Below, in pieces: positions 11,830 through 24,312 of a stretch of 64,000 nucleotides of DNA. Position 1 is the stretch's first letter. Each line of letters begins with the position of its first letter. The notes beneath the pieces were generated by a model. The model ran no database searches. It saw only the letters and a list, made by a program, of their open reading frames with translations, and had not been told where the DNA came from. The position numbers and the translations under genes were made by a program. Source of the stretch: Chinchilla lanigera (lineage: Eukaryota > Chordata > Mammalia > Rodentia > Chinchillidae); the NCBI RefSeq assembly GCF_000276665.1, contig NW_004955476.1, positions 9,340,248-9,404,247 on the forward strand, written 5' to 3'.

Positions 11830-11985
11830 CTAGTTGCTCTTTTTATTGAATGTGTGCCTTTGCTACGACAGTGCGGTTCATGAGAACTAAGACTCTACCT
11901 GGTCCACACAGGGCCCCAGCACTCAGAGGGGTGCTAGCAAGCCTCAGGAGTTCCAGAAATGCGTGTTGCGTGAGTAAACGATGAC
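11830..11985 (+). mobile_element. L2 or MIR 3' remnant
   Basis: The order 'gaactaagactctacctggtcc', 'ggccccagcactcagagggg', 'gaaatgcgtgttgcgtgagt' resembles the conserved 3' end of L2 ('ccccagcacctagcacagtgcctggcacatagtagg...tgaatgaat'). It is strongly diverged. Confidence 0.4.
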
Positions 11986-12443
11986 CACTTCCTGTGGGCT
12001 TGAGGTAGTCCTTGATTCTCAAGGTCTTGGGAGACCACAATCGTATAAACATATTACCAGCACCCTTCAAAATATTTTTTGCTTTTAGCAACAGCTTCCA
12101 CTTTTCCCTTCCCTGTAGAATCAGAAGACCTCTTCTCCCCAGCCAAATGTCATAACTTCCTGCATCCATAAGGGAGTTTTGAGAAGTCAGGTTGTGCCCA
12201 CAGATAAAAGAAAACTCTCACCCTCAATGTGTTAAAACCTGTGATGGGAGGGCAGAGCCCTCACAGCTTGTGGCTGAACACTCTCTGCCTTCCTTATCAG
12301 CACTAATATTTTTGTCAAGTAAAATGCCTCATTTTGAATTCTAGATCTGTGATCTCTCTTCTCTACTACAATAATATAATATTTGTTTCTTCTGTATCTG
12401 CATGAGATCTGTGGAGACAGAATATGCCACCCCAAAATAGGCC
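11986..12443. other. Unassigned sequence
   Basis: Nothing recognised between the old LINE remnant and the LTR that follows. The 108-codon minus frame across 11,843-12,169 has no domain. Confidence 0.4.
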
Positions 12444-12877
12444 TGTTATGGCTTCTACTTAGATGTCCCCCCAAAGTTTCTCTTTTTATCCCACCAAAAC
12501 CTCATGCACTCATATGTAGGGCTTTGGGGAGTGACTGGATCATGGATGTGTGGTATTGGATTCGTCCATTGATTAGGTTAGCATGGTCCTGGGTAGGGAT
12601 GATGGATTTCTTGAAGAGGAAAGACCCCCTATGGGTGCAGGTAACACCAACCAATAGGATTGTAGCCCAGCTGGAATAAAAGGGAAAGAAGAAGAAAGTC
12701 TGTTGTTTCCTGCCTGCCCTGCCATGGACTGTTTCTCCCCGCCATACATCTCTGCTATGCTCCCCCACTTTGGAGCCAGCTGACTGTGGACCAAAACCTC
12801 TACAAACTGCGAACTAAAAAGACCTTTTCTCCTTTAATGTGTGGGTGTTGGGAATTTTGTCCCCAAAATGAGAAAAG
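12444..12877 (+). mobile_element. Solo LTR, ERVL/MaLR-type
   Basis: Begins TGTTATGGCTTCTACTTAGATG and ends near AAATAAGGCA. It is collinear with the LTR at 59,033-59,511: shared blocks are 'tagatgtccccccaaag', 'gccatggactgtttctcc', 'ttggagccagctgactg', 'aaacctctacaaactg', and 'aaaatgagaaaagtaa'. No internal retroviral sequence follows, so this is a solo LTR. The flanking 5-mers (AGGCC and ATGTC) do not match, so the target duplication has decayed or the ends are off by a few bases. Confidence 0.7.
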
Positions 12878-13214
12878 TAAATAAGGCAATGTCTCTTTGA
12901 CAGAAGGCTTATTTGGAGCTTATTATTTCGAGAAACAGCAGGCACAGGGAGAGTTCTGGAAATGGCAGAAGTGACCCTTCTGTAAGGGAAATTAGTCCCT
13001 AGAAAGGATTCCTCACTCTATCAGAGAAAAGAATACATGTTAATAAGCTTGTTTTTCTCTTGTCTGCTTTTCACTACAAAGGTCCTTCCCAACTAAGAAC
13101 CAGAAGGACAGAGAGAAAATTATTTTTCCCCCTATACTTATGGAAACTACTAATTTCTTTAAAAACAAGAAGGAAGGAAAAATGCCTTTCTGTGCTTTAT
13201 GTAATCTGATGTTG
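12878..13214. other. Unassigned sequence
   Basis: No feature recognised in this short interval. Confidence 0.4.
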
Positions 13215-13335
13215 AAACAATGTGGGGGCTAGAGGGGAATATTGCTACTCTCACTTCACAGATGAGAAAGCTGATGTCTAGGCTAGTAAGGAGTGCAGAC
13301 AGAGTGGGACCCTAGCTCTCCATCTGATGCTTAGC
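13215..13335 (-). mobile_element. MIR SINE core
   Basis: The plus strand has 'tctcacttcacagatgagaaagctgatg' followed by 'ctaggctagtaaggagtgcagac' and 'gggaccctagctctcc', the reverse-complement MIR core order. Confidence 0.6.
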
Positions 13336-15605
13336 AAAGACTTAATGAGCATGGACTGTGAGAACGCAGCGATAGGACACAGCTGGCACAGCCTTCCCTA
13401 GTCTAGTGCTCTAACTCATGTGAAGACTCTAGCCAAAGTCAGAGACATGGATTCATAACCCGGTACACTGCTCATATAAAAATGTTAGTTTTTAGGTGGT
13501 TTCTATATAATACCTTTAAAAAGTATGAAAGCACTTTGTATGTGATTGCTGACCCAGAGTGCAGTAAACTTTAACCAAATTAACTGCGGTGCTATGGCAA
13601 CACAATTTGGAATAAAAACAGAAGGTTATCTGAATGCTCACCAACGTTACCATCTCAGCTAAAAGACAAAGTGCCCTGGACCTGCAGCAGTGAGACAGCT
13701 GGGGGTTCAGACCCACGATGCCCCTCTTTCTGCAGCGAGATAGCTGTGACTTGGGTGCCGGCTTGAGACATTTCCACAGGTCTTTGTTGAGTTTCAGACC
13801 CCACCTGCCAGGCAGGCGATGTTCCCTGTTGTTTGCTTGACAGACACAAGGAAAACAACATGTACTCCTTCTGCCTGGGAAAGCAGCAAAGAAAATGGCT
13901 TTGTGATTGTCAGAAATGTCAGCTTAATTAGCTTTTTACCTTCTAGGTAATAGGGTTTTCTCCAAGGAATGCTCAGAATTAACACAGCTATTTCACGAAG
14001 TTTGTGTCTCTTTCTCTTTTCCCACCTAAGATTCTTAGGTGCATAACTCATACCCAGAGATGCTAAGGAACCAGCATGATTTATTGTTTTTGAGTATATC
14101 AAAATGACACATTACAACGGGCAAAGTTAGAATCTGCTTTGGTCCATGTGTGCTTTGAAATCATCTTTTTAAGAGGGTCAGATCCTATGTCCCCCAAGCC
14201 TTTAAGATCATAGACCTGAGATACACTTTCTTTTACTGCAAGGCTTCATTATTCTGAAAGTTTACAGATATTTTCAGGGGATTCTGTTACCCCAGGAAGT
14301 GGTATTAAAATAAGAACAACATCTTGTGGAGTAGTAAATTTTGTGAGCTGTGCTTTGAAAGACCCTTCAAGGAAGGCATGAGAAGCAGCCTGCTGGGTCT
14401 GCTGATGTTATAAACATTGTCGATTCATTTATAAGCAATTGTATGTTTCTTCCTAGTTGTTATTTGAACCCAAAATGTACAACCTCCAGATAGATATACA
14501 TTAAGCCTGTAAGGTGCTAGTTTATACCATGACATGCATTTCATTTGCACAATTTTGACAAATGTTCCTTGTCTCCGGAAAGCAGGAAGGGCCAGTCCGC
14601 TGTGCCCCTGGGAAGCCTGACTCAGGACGGCAGTTTCTCCTGAACGGCTGGCTGGAGGGAAGGTCTGCAAGGCTGCCCACAGCACTGCGCCGCTGCCCTT
14701 TCAGCAGAGGCGGGCACACAGGCAGAGGTGCCAAACCTGTCCTCCCCTCACGTGGCGGTCAGCAGGAGCCCCGGCTGGTAAATGAAACCAAGGGCCTCCA
14801 CCCTCTAGGCTCTTCACTCACCTGCGGGAGACACAGACATGTTAATATGTGAGCAGTTTGTGTTCTATGGAGTGAAAACTTTGGAGAATGGGTGCAGGAT
14901 TCCACGGGAAAACAAAGCCACTGTGGCCAACTCTGTCTTTGATTATCGTCTTACTAGGAGACGTTGTGGTTAATCCGTCAGTGTCGGTAATTCTTCAGAA
15001 CACGTCCCTGAAAAGTTCAGGTGATTTTTGAAGGTAAACTAGGACTAAAGTTTTAAAATGATTGATGTAAAAATGATATAAATGTCTTTTTTAAAAGTGA
15101 ATTTGACTAACTTCAGAGAATCTTCAGCAATCTAAAAAATTATCAGAGCTGGTGCATTAAAGCTTGATAAGGTTTGTAAAATTTATAGAGGCATCCCCTT
15201 CAAGGCCTGATGTGAGTTATGAAGTCTAATCTTGTTTTCATAGCTCTGTGATAAAATTTTATCAACGTTATAAAAGGGGTCTTTACTAAGACTGACCGGA
15301 AATCTGAACTATCTGGCCAGGTAATAAAAACACATTCCTTAGCTGCAAAGTGTCAGACGAGCAAGGTTTAACTGAAATTGATCGATAAGTCTTCCTTTTA
15401 CAGTTGAGTGCATTCACTTTACCTCATAGGATAATAGTTTTTTTTAATGGTTTTTCCATTAATATCAGACTTCAGTGTTAGTAAGGAAAAAGAAAGACAT
15501 AAAAGGGAGCGAGTCAAGCCATCAAGAATGGTGTGATCTCTAATGGTGGGGCCTTTGTGCCCAAAGTGCTTCTGCGGGTGAGCTAGGGAACTTCTGTGAC
15601 TGACT
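13336..15605. other. Unassigned; repeat-poor
   Basis: No clear transposon. At 14,560-14,850 a GC-rich patch holds frames of up to 96 codons on both strands, with a CCCTTTCAG at about 14,697-14,705 and a GTAAAT about 75 bases later; with no recognisable protein I regard this as chance. 14,850-15,600 is AT-rich with nothing recognised. Confidence 0.4.
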
Positions 15606-15609
15606 GTTA

Positions 15610-16372
15610 AAGTGGAACTTTCTCTGTCCTCAAATTCACAGTGAAGTCCTGATCCCTAGAACTTCAGAATGTGATGCTGTTTGGCAGTAAGATCATTCCA
15701 GGTGTAATTAGTAAGACGGGGTCACACTGGAGAAGGGGGAGCCTCTAATCGTGTAGAACTATTGTCTGATAAAATGGGAAGATTTGGAGTAGGTGTACAG
15801 GGAGACTGCAAACTACAGACGAAGGCAGACATCAGGGTGATGTTGGTACAAGAGAAGGAATGCCAATACTGCTGGCTGTTTTAGTCTTTCAGGCCACTAT
15901 GAAAGGTGACCTTAGACTGCGTGACTCAGAAACATATTTACCGTGGTCTAGAGGCCGGGAGACCCTGGTGAAGGCGCCAGCACGTTTCACGTCTGGTGAG
16001 GACTGCTTCATGAACAGTGCCTTGCTCATGCAGTCTTCATGCAGTGGACAGGGCAAGGCCACAGTCTGACACCTCTTTTATATGGTCATTATTCTTTCTG
16101 AGGTCACCTCCCAACAGCCCTACCTTCTATCATGTCACACTGGTGGCCTGGTTTCAGCATATGAATTGGGGGGCCCAAGAGGGGAATAGAAACTGCAAAC
16201 CCTAGCACCAGCAAAGCGTGGGAAGCTAAGGGAGACGTAGGACAGATTCTTCTCAGAGCCCTCAGCAGGAGTGAACCCTGCTGTCACTTGGACCTTGGAC
16301 TTCTAGTCTCCAGAACCATGAGCTAATACATTTCTGCTGTCCAAGCCAACCACGCTGTGGTGTTCTGTTACA
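15610..16372 (+). mobile_element. MLT1-type LTR, interrupted
   Basis: The first part (about 15,610-15,876) has the MLT1A/B-like order 'tgatgctgtttggcagtaag', 'gtaattagtaagacgggg', 'gcagacatcagggtgatg', 'agagaaggaatgccaatac'. The second part (about 16,200-16,372) resumes in consensus order with 'ccagcaaagcgtgggaagc', 'ggaccttggacttctagtc', 'tccagaaccatgagctaat', 'ttctgctgtccaagccaacc'. The roughly 320 bases between them belong to a separate, oppositely oriented element. This is an ancient ERVL-MaLR LTR with no coding capacity. Confidence 0.65.
15877..16199 (-). mobile_element. MaLR-like LTR nested in an older LTR
   Basis: The plus strand looks like a reverse-complemented MaLR LTR: 'gttttagtctttcaggcc', 'agaggccgggagaccctgg', 'gcgccagcacgtttcacgtctgg', 'ctgaggtcacctcccaacag' and a 'gtttcagcatatgaattggg' end that mirrors the usual LTR start. 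It separates the two halves of the surrounding MLT1-type LTR, so it inserted later. The exact boundaries and target duplication are not resolved. Confidence 0.5.
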
Positions 16373-16612
16373 TTCTGAATGGGTCCTCCAAAATTTGTGC
16401 CTTGGGGCCTTTCTTGCGGCAGGGTCAGGCATGAGATCTCGACTCTGAGATGAATTAATGCCACTGTACAAAGGGATTAGGGCAGGGGCTCACTTCATCT
16501 TGCCCTTCTACCTCAGCCACGTGAGGACAGAGTAGAAAGACCCTCCTGATGTCTGGGCCTTGGTCTTGGTCTTGGACTTCCCAGTCTCCAGAACAGTAAG
16601 AAACAGAGTAAT
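16373..16612 (+). mobile_element. MST/MLT-type LTR
   Basis: Motifs in order: 'gaatgggtcctccaaaatttg' near the start, 'cttctacctcagccacgtgagg', 'ttggacttcccagtctcc' and 'agaacagtaagaaacagag'. This is the usual arrangement of MST-like LTRs, here with a tandem GGTCTT duplication. It sits directly downstream of the interrupted MLT1-type element. Confidence 0.55.
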
Positions 16613-16929
16613 CACTCACCCTTGAGTGTTGTGCTATCAGAGTGAAAAGCAGACTGAGAAGGCAACCCTAACAAACCAACACAGACAAATGCTGCACTGG
16701 AGGGAGAAGTGAGACCCCTGCTGCTGTCCTGACGAAAGGGTGAGCCACTGTGCGGCAGGAGTCTCCTCGCAAAGCTAGACATCAAGGAAATTACCCAAGC
16801 AGGCAGCAACTGAAGCGTAAAGGAAGACCCAGAAGACTTCCTGTAAACTTGCTTTTAAAAGGACCAGTAATAACATATGAGATTTCCACAGCATCGGAAA
16901 CACACGAAGCCTGAATCAGTGCAATGAGA

Positions 16930-17150
16930 AATGGGCAGGCTTTAAGGTGAGGCTGATCTGGGCACAGGCCAGCTCTGCCACTTAGCTGGTAGACCTGGGA
17001 AAGGTCACTCACTCCTCAGAAGCTCAGCTTCTCCACTTGTAAAAGGTGAAAGTATTGGGGAAAGAATCTACTTCAGAGGGTGGTTTTGGGTGTTCAATGA
17101 GATAGACAACAAAAATGCAGGGGTCCAGCATGGTGACATGCACATAGATA
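16930..17150 (+). mobile_element. MIR SINE
   Basis: Plus-strand order fits MIR: 'ctgccacttagctggtagacc', 'tgggaaaggtcactcactcc', 'cagcttctccacttgtaaaagg', 'gggtgttcaatgagatag'. The conserved 'gccacttagctg' and 'tcactcactcc' blocks are clear. Confidence 0.7.
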
Positions 17151-19056
17151 CCCTAAAGTGTGAGTGCCCGTCTCCTTATGCTGACCATCTCATCTGACTC
17201 TTATACCAAGGCATTGGCCCAAGAGCCCAAGATGTAAAACTCAAGGGCAGCCTCTGACTTCAAGTCCACAGACCTTTCTCTTAGAGAAGCCACTTCTAGC
17301 CTGTGGCTATCATGAAACCATGTGATGATTTCCTTTTGTTGCTCTGTTGAGATTCAGATTTGGCTTCTGGGGTAACAAGGAGCCCAGGCGCAGGTCCTGG
17401 TGAACATCTGTGGAAAAGCCCTGCTATGGAAGAGACGGATTTCAAGAACCAGCTGGAGCTTTGGCTGCTCTGACCCCTACTGTCTAATCACATTTCACCA
17501 CTGGATCCACATCAGACTTCTGCAGCTGGGTGTAACTGGAGAGATTGCAGATCTGCCCCTTACATCTTTTTGGAAGAGAAAGCCACCACTCAGATGTCCC
17601 CTCTGTTAGTGAGTTGAATGTCTTGAGAGCCAGGTCAAATTTCCTTCCATTCTGTTGGCTCCCAATAACCGCAATGTCAGCCCAAGAAGGGATCAAGACA
17701 GATCCAAGGATATGTAAACTATTCTCAGAATTAACCTTTGTCACTGAACAGAGATGTGGCCTTAGTAGAATCAGGACCCTTCTTAGGTATATGAGTCTTA
17801 GAACAAGAGCAGGTAAAGGGTTTTAAAATGATGCCATGGCTGCATTCAGTGAAGCGGGAGACACGTCAATGCTGTTAACATCTCCTCTTTGGAGCGGGCA
17901 GCTGGCTCCTGGGGACCGCACACCTGAGCTCCTGCAGGGACTCTTGGCAGTGTCACAGCAGCCCAGGGTGTGAGGAGCCGACCCTGTCTGGTAGCTCCCC
18001 ACCACCCACCCCACTCACTTGCTGTTTCTGGCAGCAGAGAGCAGTCTGGGTCACCGCACTACCACTGAGTGAATATGCTGAAAATTATTACCATTTCAGA
18101 CAAATGCCTGACTGTTCTCGATTATCTATGAGAACAGGCCAAAGTCGCGGCAATCAAACCTGGAAGTGAGTTTACTTTACCTTGTGATTTATGGAATGAG
18201 AATTCTGGCTGCTCTGTGGGACTAATTTAATACGAAACATTCAGATGTCTGTCTTCTAACGCCATTCATCTTCCCTTAGCCTGCCTGCACCAGGGGGCAT
18301 GTGGTTCAGAGCACAGCCTCTCCCTGCTCGGCCACAAATCACTGCACTTGGGAGAGGCGGTGACACGTCTTCCCTCCCAGCCAGGCTCCTGTGGCTGAGG
18401 GGCTGTCCGGGCTCCGAAGGGAGAGGAGCGTTTCCACCCTACCAGGCCTTCAGGGCGTTTTGACAGTTGCAGTTGGTGAGAAAATGTTCCTAAGCAACAT
18501 GGCTTTGGCTTGCCTTTCAGGAAATACAGGCAGTCTACACTGAGTTATTGACAAGAGCAGACTTGTGTAAAAAAATAATGTAATACTCTGTGAGTGGATG
18601 TGACTTTACATAAGAAAGAAAGAAGCTGCACAGAAAGCTGAATTTTGATTCATTAAATCACCTTTAAAAGAAACAGGTAGCTTCACTGCATGGTTAAACA
18701 AAACAAAACAAAAATCTTTCTAGTTACAGTAAATCTCACCTTCGTTCAACGCACTTGCATGAATGCCTGCCCTGTAGTAGGAGCCTTCAGGCTGGGAATC
18801 CAAGCCTGAAGCAGCCAGGGGTTCAGGACCAGAGTGGTCCTTGCCACTGTGGCAAGAGGTACCACTGAGGCAGACAAGAGTCCCAGGAAAGAGGGGAAGG
18901 GAGCTCAGAAGGCTGGGATGGTTGGTTCGCAAAGCGGCCCAAATAAAGGGCTGAGCCTGAGAGGGCAGGTCAGGGGACACCATGCTCCAGAGGGCTTTGG
19001 GCACCACGGGGAGCAGTTCTCCCTCATTTAATGACAATGGGAGTCACTGATGGTCA
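17151..19056. other. Unassigned sequence
   Basis: No convincing gene or repeat. At about 18,740-18,830 'aatgcctgccctgtagtagg' hints at an ancient LINE/MIR relic. The 105-codon minus frame at 18,720-19,037 has no domain. Confidence 0.4.
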
Positions 19057-19299
19057 CTGTTTCTTCAACTTTTACTTTTTATTAGCACATGTTCCCAGCA
19101 CACGACTGCATTCCTTCCAGGGAGCCGGCACCTCTACAGGACACATCTTAGTGCTGATTTTCAACCTCTTTCCCTCCTCCCTTCCATCCTCCCTTCGTCT
19201 CATGACCCCTTTCTCTTCTGAGAAAGATCTGTCCTCTACTTCTTATTACTTATCTTTTATTTTGCTCTTTATTTGTGTTATGGGCTTCTTATTTAAGAG

Positions 19300-22200
19300 A
19301 AACTATGCAATATTTAAACTTGCAGGTCTGATTTATTTCATTTAACATTATGGTCTCAAAGTGCATTCATTTTCCTATAAATGACTCAGATGTATCCTAT
19401 TTCATTGTGTGCAAATGCCGCATTTTCTTTACCCATTCATGTGGTGATGGGCATGTAGGTTGCTTCCAAGATTTGGATATTATGAATTGTATTGCTATAA
19501 ACATGGGTATGCATAGATCACTCTGATATGATGTCTTTAACATTTTTGGGAAGGGGAAGGGGAATAGCTGGGTCAAACGGAACTTTTGGTTTTATCTTTT
19601 TTGAGGAATCCCCATGATGATTTCCATAATAGTTGTACTAGTTTACACTCAACAGTGTAAAAGTATTCATTTTTTCCCCATTGCCTTTCCAGCGTTTGTT
19701 ATTATTTGATTTTTTTGAAGATAACCATTCTTACTGAAATAAGATGGAATCTTAGTATGGTTTTAGGTTGCATTTTTCTAATGGCCAGAAATGATAAACA
19801 TTTTTCCCTGTATTTATGGGCCACTTGTACTTCTTCTAAGAAGTATCTACTCATTGAATTTGCTCATTTTTTATTGGATCTTTTATTTGGGGGCAGTCTA
19901 ATTTTCTTGAGATGTGTACATATTGCAAATATGAGTCCTCTGTCTGAGGAATAGTTGGCAAATTTTTTTGTCATTCTGTAAGCTATCTGTTTACTCTGTT
20001 GCTTTTCTTTGCTGTTCAGAAGCATTTTATCTTTATATGCTCCCATTTGTTGCTTTTTGGTGCTATTTCTTGTGCAATTAGGTTTCTGTTCAAAAAATCC
20101 TTGCCTACACTTACAACTTTCAGAGTTTTCTTTCCCTATTTTATCTTGCAGCAGATTGTTTCCATTTTAAAATTTAGATTTTTGATCCATTTTTATTTTA
20201 GTTTGGTACATAGAGATATGAGATATGAGTGAGAGATATCGAGGATAGCCAGTTTTCCCAACACCATTTATTAGAGACTATCTTTCCCCCAGTGTATGTT
20301 TTTGGCTCTTTTGCCAAAGGTCAGATGGCTGAATGTTTCTGCATCTTCTGTTTTGTCCCATTGATCCATGTGTCTGTATTTGTGCCAGTACCGTCCTTGT
20401 TTTTCATCACTATAGTTTTGTAATATAACTTCAAATCCAGGATTGTGATACTTCCTGCTTTGTTCTTGCTACCCAGGGTTACTTTGGCTATTCTGATCTC
20501 CCCTGGTTCTATATGAATTTCAGGATTTTTTTCTCTAGCTCTTGGAGGAATGATGTTGAGACAGTATTTTGGTTGGGATTGTGTTAAATTTACATATCAG
20601 TTTTGGCAGTATATACATTCTGACTATTGGTTCTGTCTTTGCAAAAACAAATTTCTGATGTCTTCTTCAATTTCCTTTCTCAGAGTACTATAATTTCATC
20701 ATAGAAGTCTTTTACTTCCTTGGCTAGGTTAATTCATAAATATTTAATTTCTCAAAGCTATTGTGGATGGTTTCTTTTCTTAATTTCTTTCTCAGTGAAT
20801 TCATTATTTGGTATACAGGAAAAGCTCTTCTATTTTTTCTGTACTGAATAAGTATCTTGCTATGCTACTGGATTTGATTATTAATTCTAGGAGACTTCTG
20901 GTGGATTTTTTTGAGTCTTATTTAGAGAGTTTTGTCATTTGCATATAATGGTAATTTGATTCCTTCCCTTCCTATACATATCCCTTTTATTTCTTTCTCT
21001 TACTTGTTCTTGCTAATGTTTCAAGTACTATAATGAACAGAAGTGGTGATAGTGGACATGCTTTACTTGTTCCTGATTTATTTTTTTATTTTTTTTTTAC
21101 TTTTTTTTTCCAGTACCAGGGATTGAACTCACTACCTTGCACTTGCCGGGCAGGCACTGTGCCTCTGAACTAAACCTCCAGCCCCTCTTGTTCCTGATTA
21201 TAAAGGGAAAACTTTCAGTTTTTCTCCATTTAATATAATATTGGCAAGAGGTTGGTTTTACTAGATTGAGATAAGATCATTCTATACCTATTTTATTCAG
21301 GGTTCATATCATGAATAGGTTTTAGATTTTTCTATTGAGATGAATAAATGTTAAGTTTTCTTCTACTGAGATGTTCATGTGATTGTTTGTCCTTGCTTCT
21401 GTTTATGTGATGCATTACATTTATTGATTTGTATATGGTGAATGATCTTTACATCTCTGAGATGAAGTCTACTTGGTCATGATCTATGATCTTTTTGACA
21501 GTTTGTTGCATTCTGTGTGTCAGTATCTTGCTCAAGATTTTTGTGTCTATGTTTATTAAAGAGATTGGCCTGTAGTTCTCTTATTTGGTTTGCTGTTTGT
21601 CAAGTTTTGGAATCAAGACAATGTTAGCTTCCAGGAGTGACATTGGGAGTAAAGTGTTTGAGCAGTATTGGCATTAAATCTTCCCTGAAGTTCTTGTAGA
21701 ATTCAGCAGTGAATCCATCAGGACCTGGCCTTTTCAACTAAGAAAATTGGACTAGTCAGGGTCTGTTATTGGACTAGTCAGGGTTTTTAAATCTTTTTTG
21801 GTTCAGTTTTGGTAATTTATATATTCCAAAGAATCTACCCATTTCTTCTGAATTCTCTAATTTATTGGAGTACAAGTTTTCAATACAGTTGCTAATAATC
21901 TTCTGGATTTTGGTGGTATCTGTTGTGATTTTACCTCTGGTTTTTCTAATTGCATTAATTTGTATCTTTTCTTTCCTTTTTTGTGATATAGGCTAGATTT
22001 TGTTTATTCTTTCAAAGCACCAGTTCTTTGACTCATTGATTCTTCATATTAATTTTGTTATTCTCAATTTCATTGATTTCTGCTCTGATCTTTATATTTT
22101 CTTTCCATGAACTAGATGTGGGTTTGGATTGCTCTTGTTTTGTTAGATCCTTCAGGTATATCATTAGGTTTTTATTTTGGGCTTGCTCCACTTTTCTAAC

Positions 22201-23100
22201 GTGGGCATTCAAAGCTATAAACTTCCCTCTTAAGACTGCTTTCATTGTGTCCTATAAACTCAAGTATACTGTACTGGCATTATCATTTGATTATAGAAAG
22301 TAGTTGCTTCCTGCTTTCTCCTGTGACCCATTGATTATTCAAGAGTTTATCATTTGATTTTTATGCATTTGTGTAATTTCTCTGGTTTCTTTTGCCATTG
22401 ATTTTTAATTTTATTGTTCTATGATATGATAATATTCATGGGTTAATTTTAATTCTTTTGCATTTGCTTAAACATATGTTATTGTCTAGTATTTGGTCTG
22501 TTTTGGAGAAAGTTCCACGCACTGCTGAGAAGGATGTTTATTATTTTGTTGTTAGGTGGAACAGCCTGTAAATGTCTCTTAAACCCATCTGTTTAAAGGT
22601 TTTGTTCAACTCTGGTACTTCCTTGTTGATTATTTGTGTAGTTGAATTGTCCATTTATGACACTGGGACATTAAGGTCCCCCAGTATAATTATGTTTATG
22701 TTGCTCTGATCTTTTATTTCCACTAGTACTTCTTTTATGAAGTTGGGTATGCTGTTGTTTGGTGCATATATGTTAATAATTATTATCTCTTCCTGGTGAA
22801 TTTTTCCCTTAACCAATATATAGTGACCTTCTTTGCTTCTGTGAACCAGTTTTTGCTTGAAGTCAACTGTGCCTGGCAATAGGATAGCTATTCTGCTTGT
22901 TGATGGATCCTGTTGCATGGACTACTGTCTTCCATTCTTTGATTTTTGGTATATTAATTTCTTTTTGTATATATAGTATGCTGTTGGGTTTTGTCTCTTG
23001 ATCCATTACACCAGTCTGTGTCCTTTGATTGGGGAATTGAGATCATTCACATTGAGGGTTATTGCTGAAACACAGTAACTTATTCCTATCTTTACATTAT
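19300..23100 (-). pseudogene. L1 ORF2 remnant (endonuclease, reverse transcriptase)
   Basis: Broken L1 ORF2, which in an intact element encodes the endonuclease and reverse transcriptase used for target-primed insertion. Order on the minus strand: an N-terminal segment near 23,040 with 'NSPIKGHRL'; endonuclease pieces at 22,918-22,655 including 'SKEGHYILVKGKI' and 'IINIYAPNN'; a linker before the reverse transcriptase at 22,245-22,033 with 'IKIRAEINEIE'; and the C-terminal region at 20,046-19,864 with 'KKFANYSSDRGLI'. These match the conserved order of mammalian L1 ORF2. Many stops and frameshifts divide the reading frame, and an ID SINE splits it at 21,079-21,186. No function is expected. 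Confidence 0.85.
21066..21199 (-). mobile_element. ID SINE in the L1 ORF2
   Basis: A minus-strand ID element: the plus strand has a T-rich tail, then CCAGTACCAGGGATTGAACTC (reverse of the B box) and GAACTAAACCTCCAGCCCC (reverse of the ID head). It is flanked by 13-bp duplications of CTTGTTCCTGATT at 21,066-21,078 and 21,187-21,199. The target is the L1 ORF2, so the ID is younger than the L1. Confidence 0.85.
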
Positions 23101-23169
23101 TGGCCTTTGCTGACTCCCAGTCTTTTCCTTTGGCTGTGTTGTTTCCCAGCTAGTGTATTCATTCTACCA

Positions 23170-24312
23170 GACATTTTGCCATTGTTGGCTTCTTTGTCTC
23201 ATTCTAGGGTATCCCTGAGAAACATTTTAGAGTGCTAGTCTGGTGGTCATGAATTGTTTTAGGTGCTCTTTATCATGAAAATGTCTTATTTCTCCATCAG
23301 TTTTTAAAAGATAGTTTTTCAGGATATCAGTTTGGATTGGAAGTTGTTTTCTTCCAGAGCCCAAAACAGGGTCTGGGAGATAGCTCAGTGGCACAAGCAC
23401 CTGTCCGGCAAGTGCAAGGTCCTGAGTTTGATATTCAAAAAAAAAAAAAAAAAAAAAATACAGAGCCCCAAACACTTCACTCTGCACATTGCTGCCCTGC
23501 AAAGTTTTTGGAATTCTGCTGTAATTCTCATGAGTTTACCTTTGTAAATGATTCATTGCTTTTCTCTAAAAACTTTTAAAATTCTGTTCTTGTGTTGGAC
23601 TTCAGGATTTTGACTGTGGTGTGTTGTAGAGAGGCTATTTTCTGATAGTGCCTATTTGGGATGGCATATATGTCAGTTGTCTGTATGTTAGGTTCTCTCC
23701 CCGTATTTGGAATGTTTTCTTCTATTATTTTAGTGAACAGGTTATTTATGCCATTTGTGCTATCCTCTGATTTTTCAACTAATCTTAGATTAGTCTTTGT
23801 TATGTCATCTAGCAGCTAGTGGATCCATTTTCCATATTCTCTTGTTTTTAAGGTATCTCTTACTACTTGGTCACTGACAATATCCCTGACTTCTAGTTCT
23901 GATACTCTTTCCTCACACTGGTCACTTCTTCTGCTCATACTTTTGATAGAAATTTTAATCTCCTGAATTTGTTTGGTACCTTTTTCTTTACTCTTTCTTC
24001 ATTTTTCTTTACTCTTTTTTTTCTTAATTCTTTTCTGTACTGGTCATTCATGTTCTGTATCACTGTGTTTAGTTCAGCTAGCCTTCTATTAATGTCTTCT
24101 ACAGACTTGCTAATGGTTTTATTAGGCCTGTTATCTGTTTAATTATATTATCTTTAAGCTTATCAAGCACCTTATTGATCTGATTTGTTATTATCTTTGT
24201 TGTCCTTTCAACTAACTCAGCTGTGCCACTTTTCATTTCCTCCACTTCAGTGCCACATGGATCAGCTCTGGAGAAGTTAGGAGTTTTTGGAGGCATCTTA
24301 CTCCTCTGTCTT
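23170..24312 (-). pseudogene. L1 ORF1 remnant
   Basis: Minus-strand sequence just 5' of ORF2. It includes a start-like segment 'MPPKTPNFSRADPCG' at about 24,296 followed by 'TAELVERTTKIITNQINKVLDK', consistent with the coiled-coil-rich N-terminal part of an ORF1 RNA-binding protein. Position between the leader and ORF2 supports this. The sequence identity of ORF1 is weaker than that of ORF2, because ORF1 N-termini differ greatly between lineages. The frame is broken and interrupted by an ID element at 23,369. Confidence 0.6.
23355..23474 (+). mobile_element. ID SINE in the L1 ORF1
   Basis: Plus-strand ID body (GGTCTGGGAGATAGCTCAG ... GTGCAAGGTCCTGAGTTTG) ending in a run of about 20 A at 23,437-23,458. 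Near-identical 14-bp flanks (CAGAGCCCAAAACA at 23,355-23,368 and CAGAGCCCCAAACA at 23,461-23,474) are the target duplication with one or two differences. Orientation is opposite to the host L1 and to the other ID within it. Confidence 0.85.

Noticed and set aside
13516..13861. Overlapping minus frames of 66-68 codons.
   Set aside because: Short, no domain, and no supporting splice signals.
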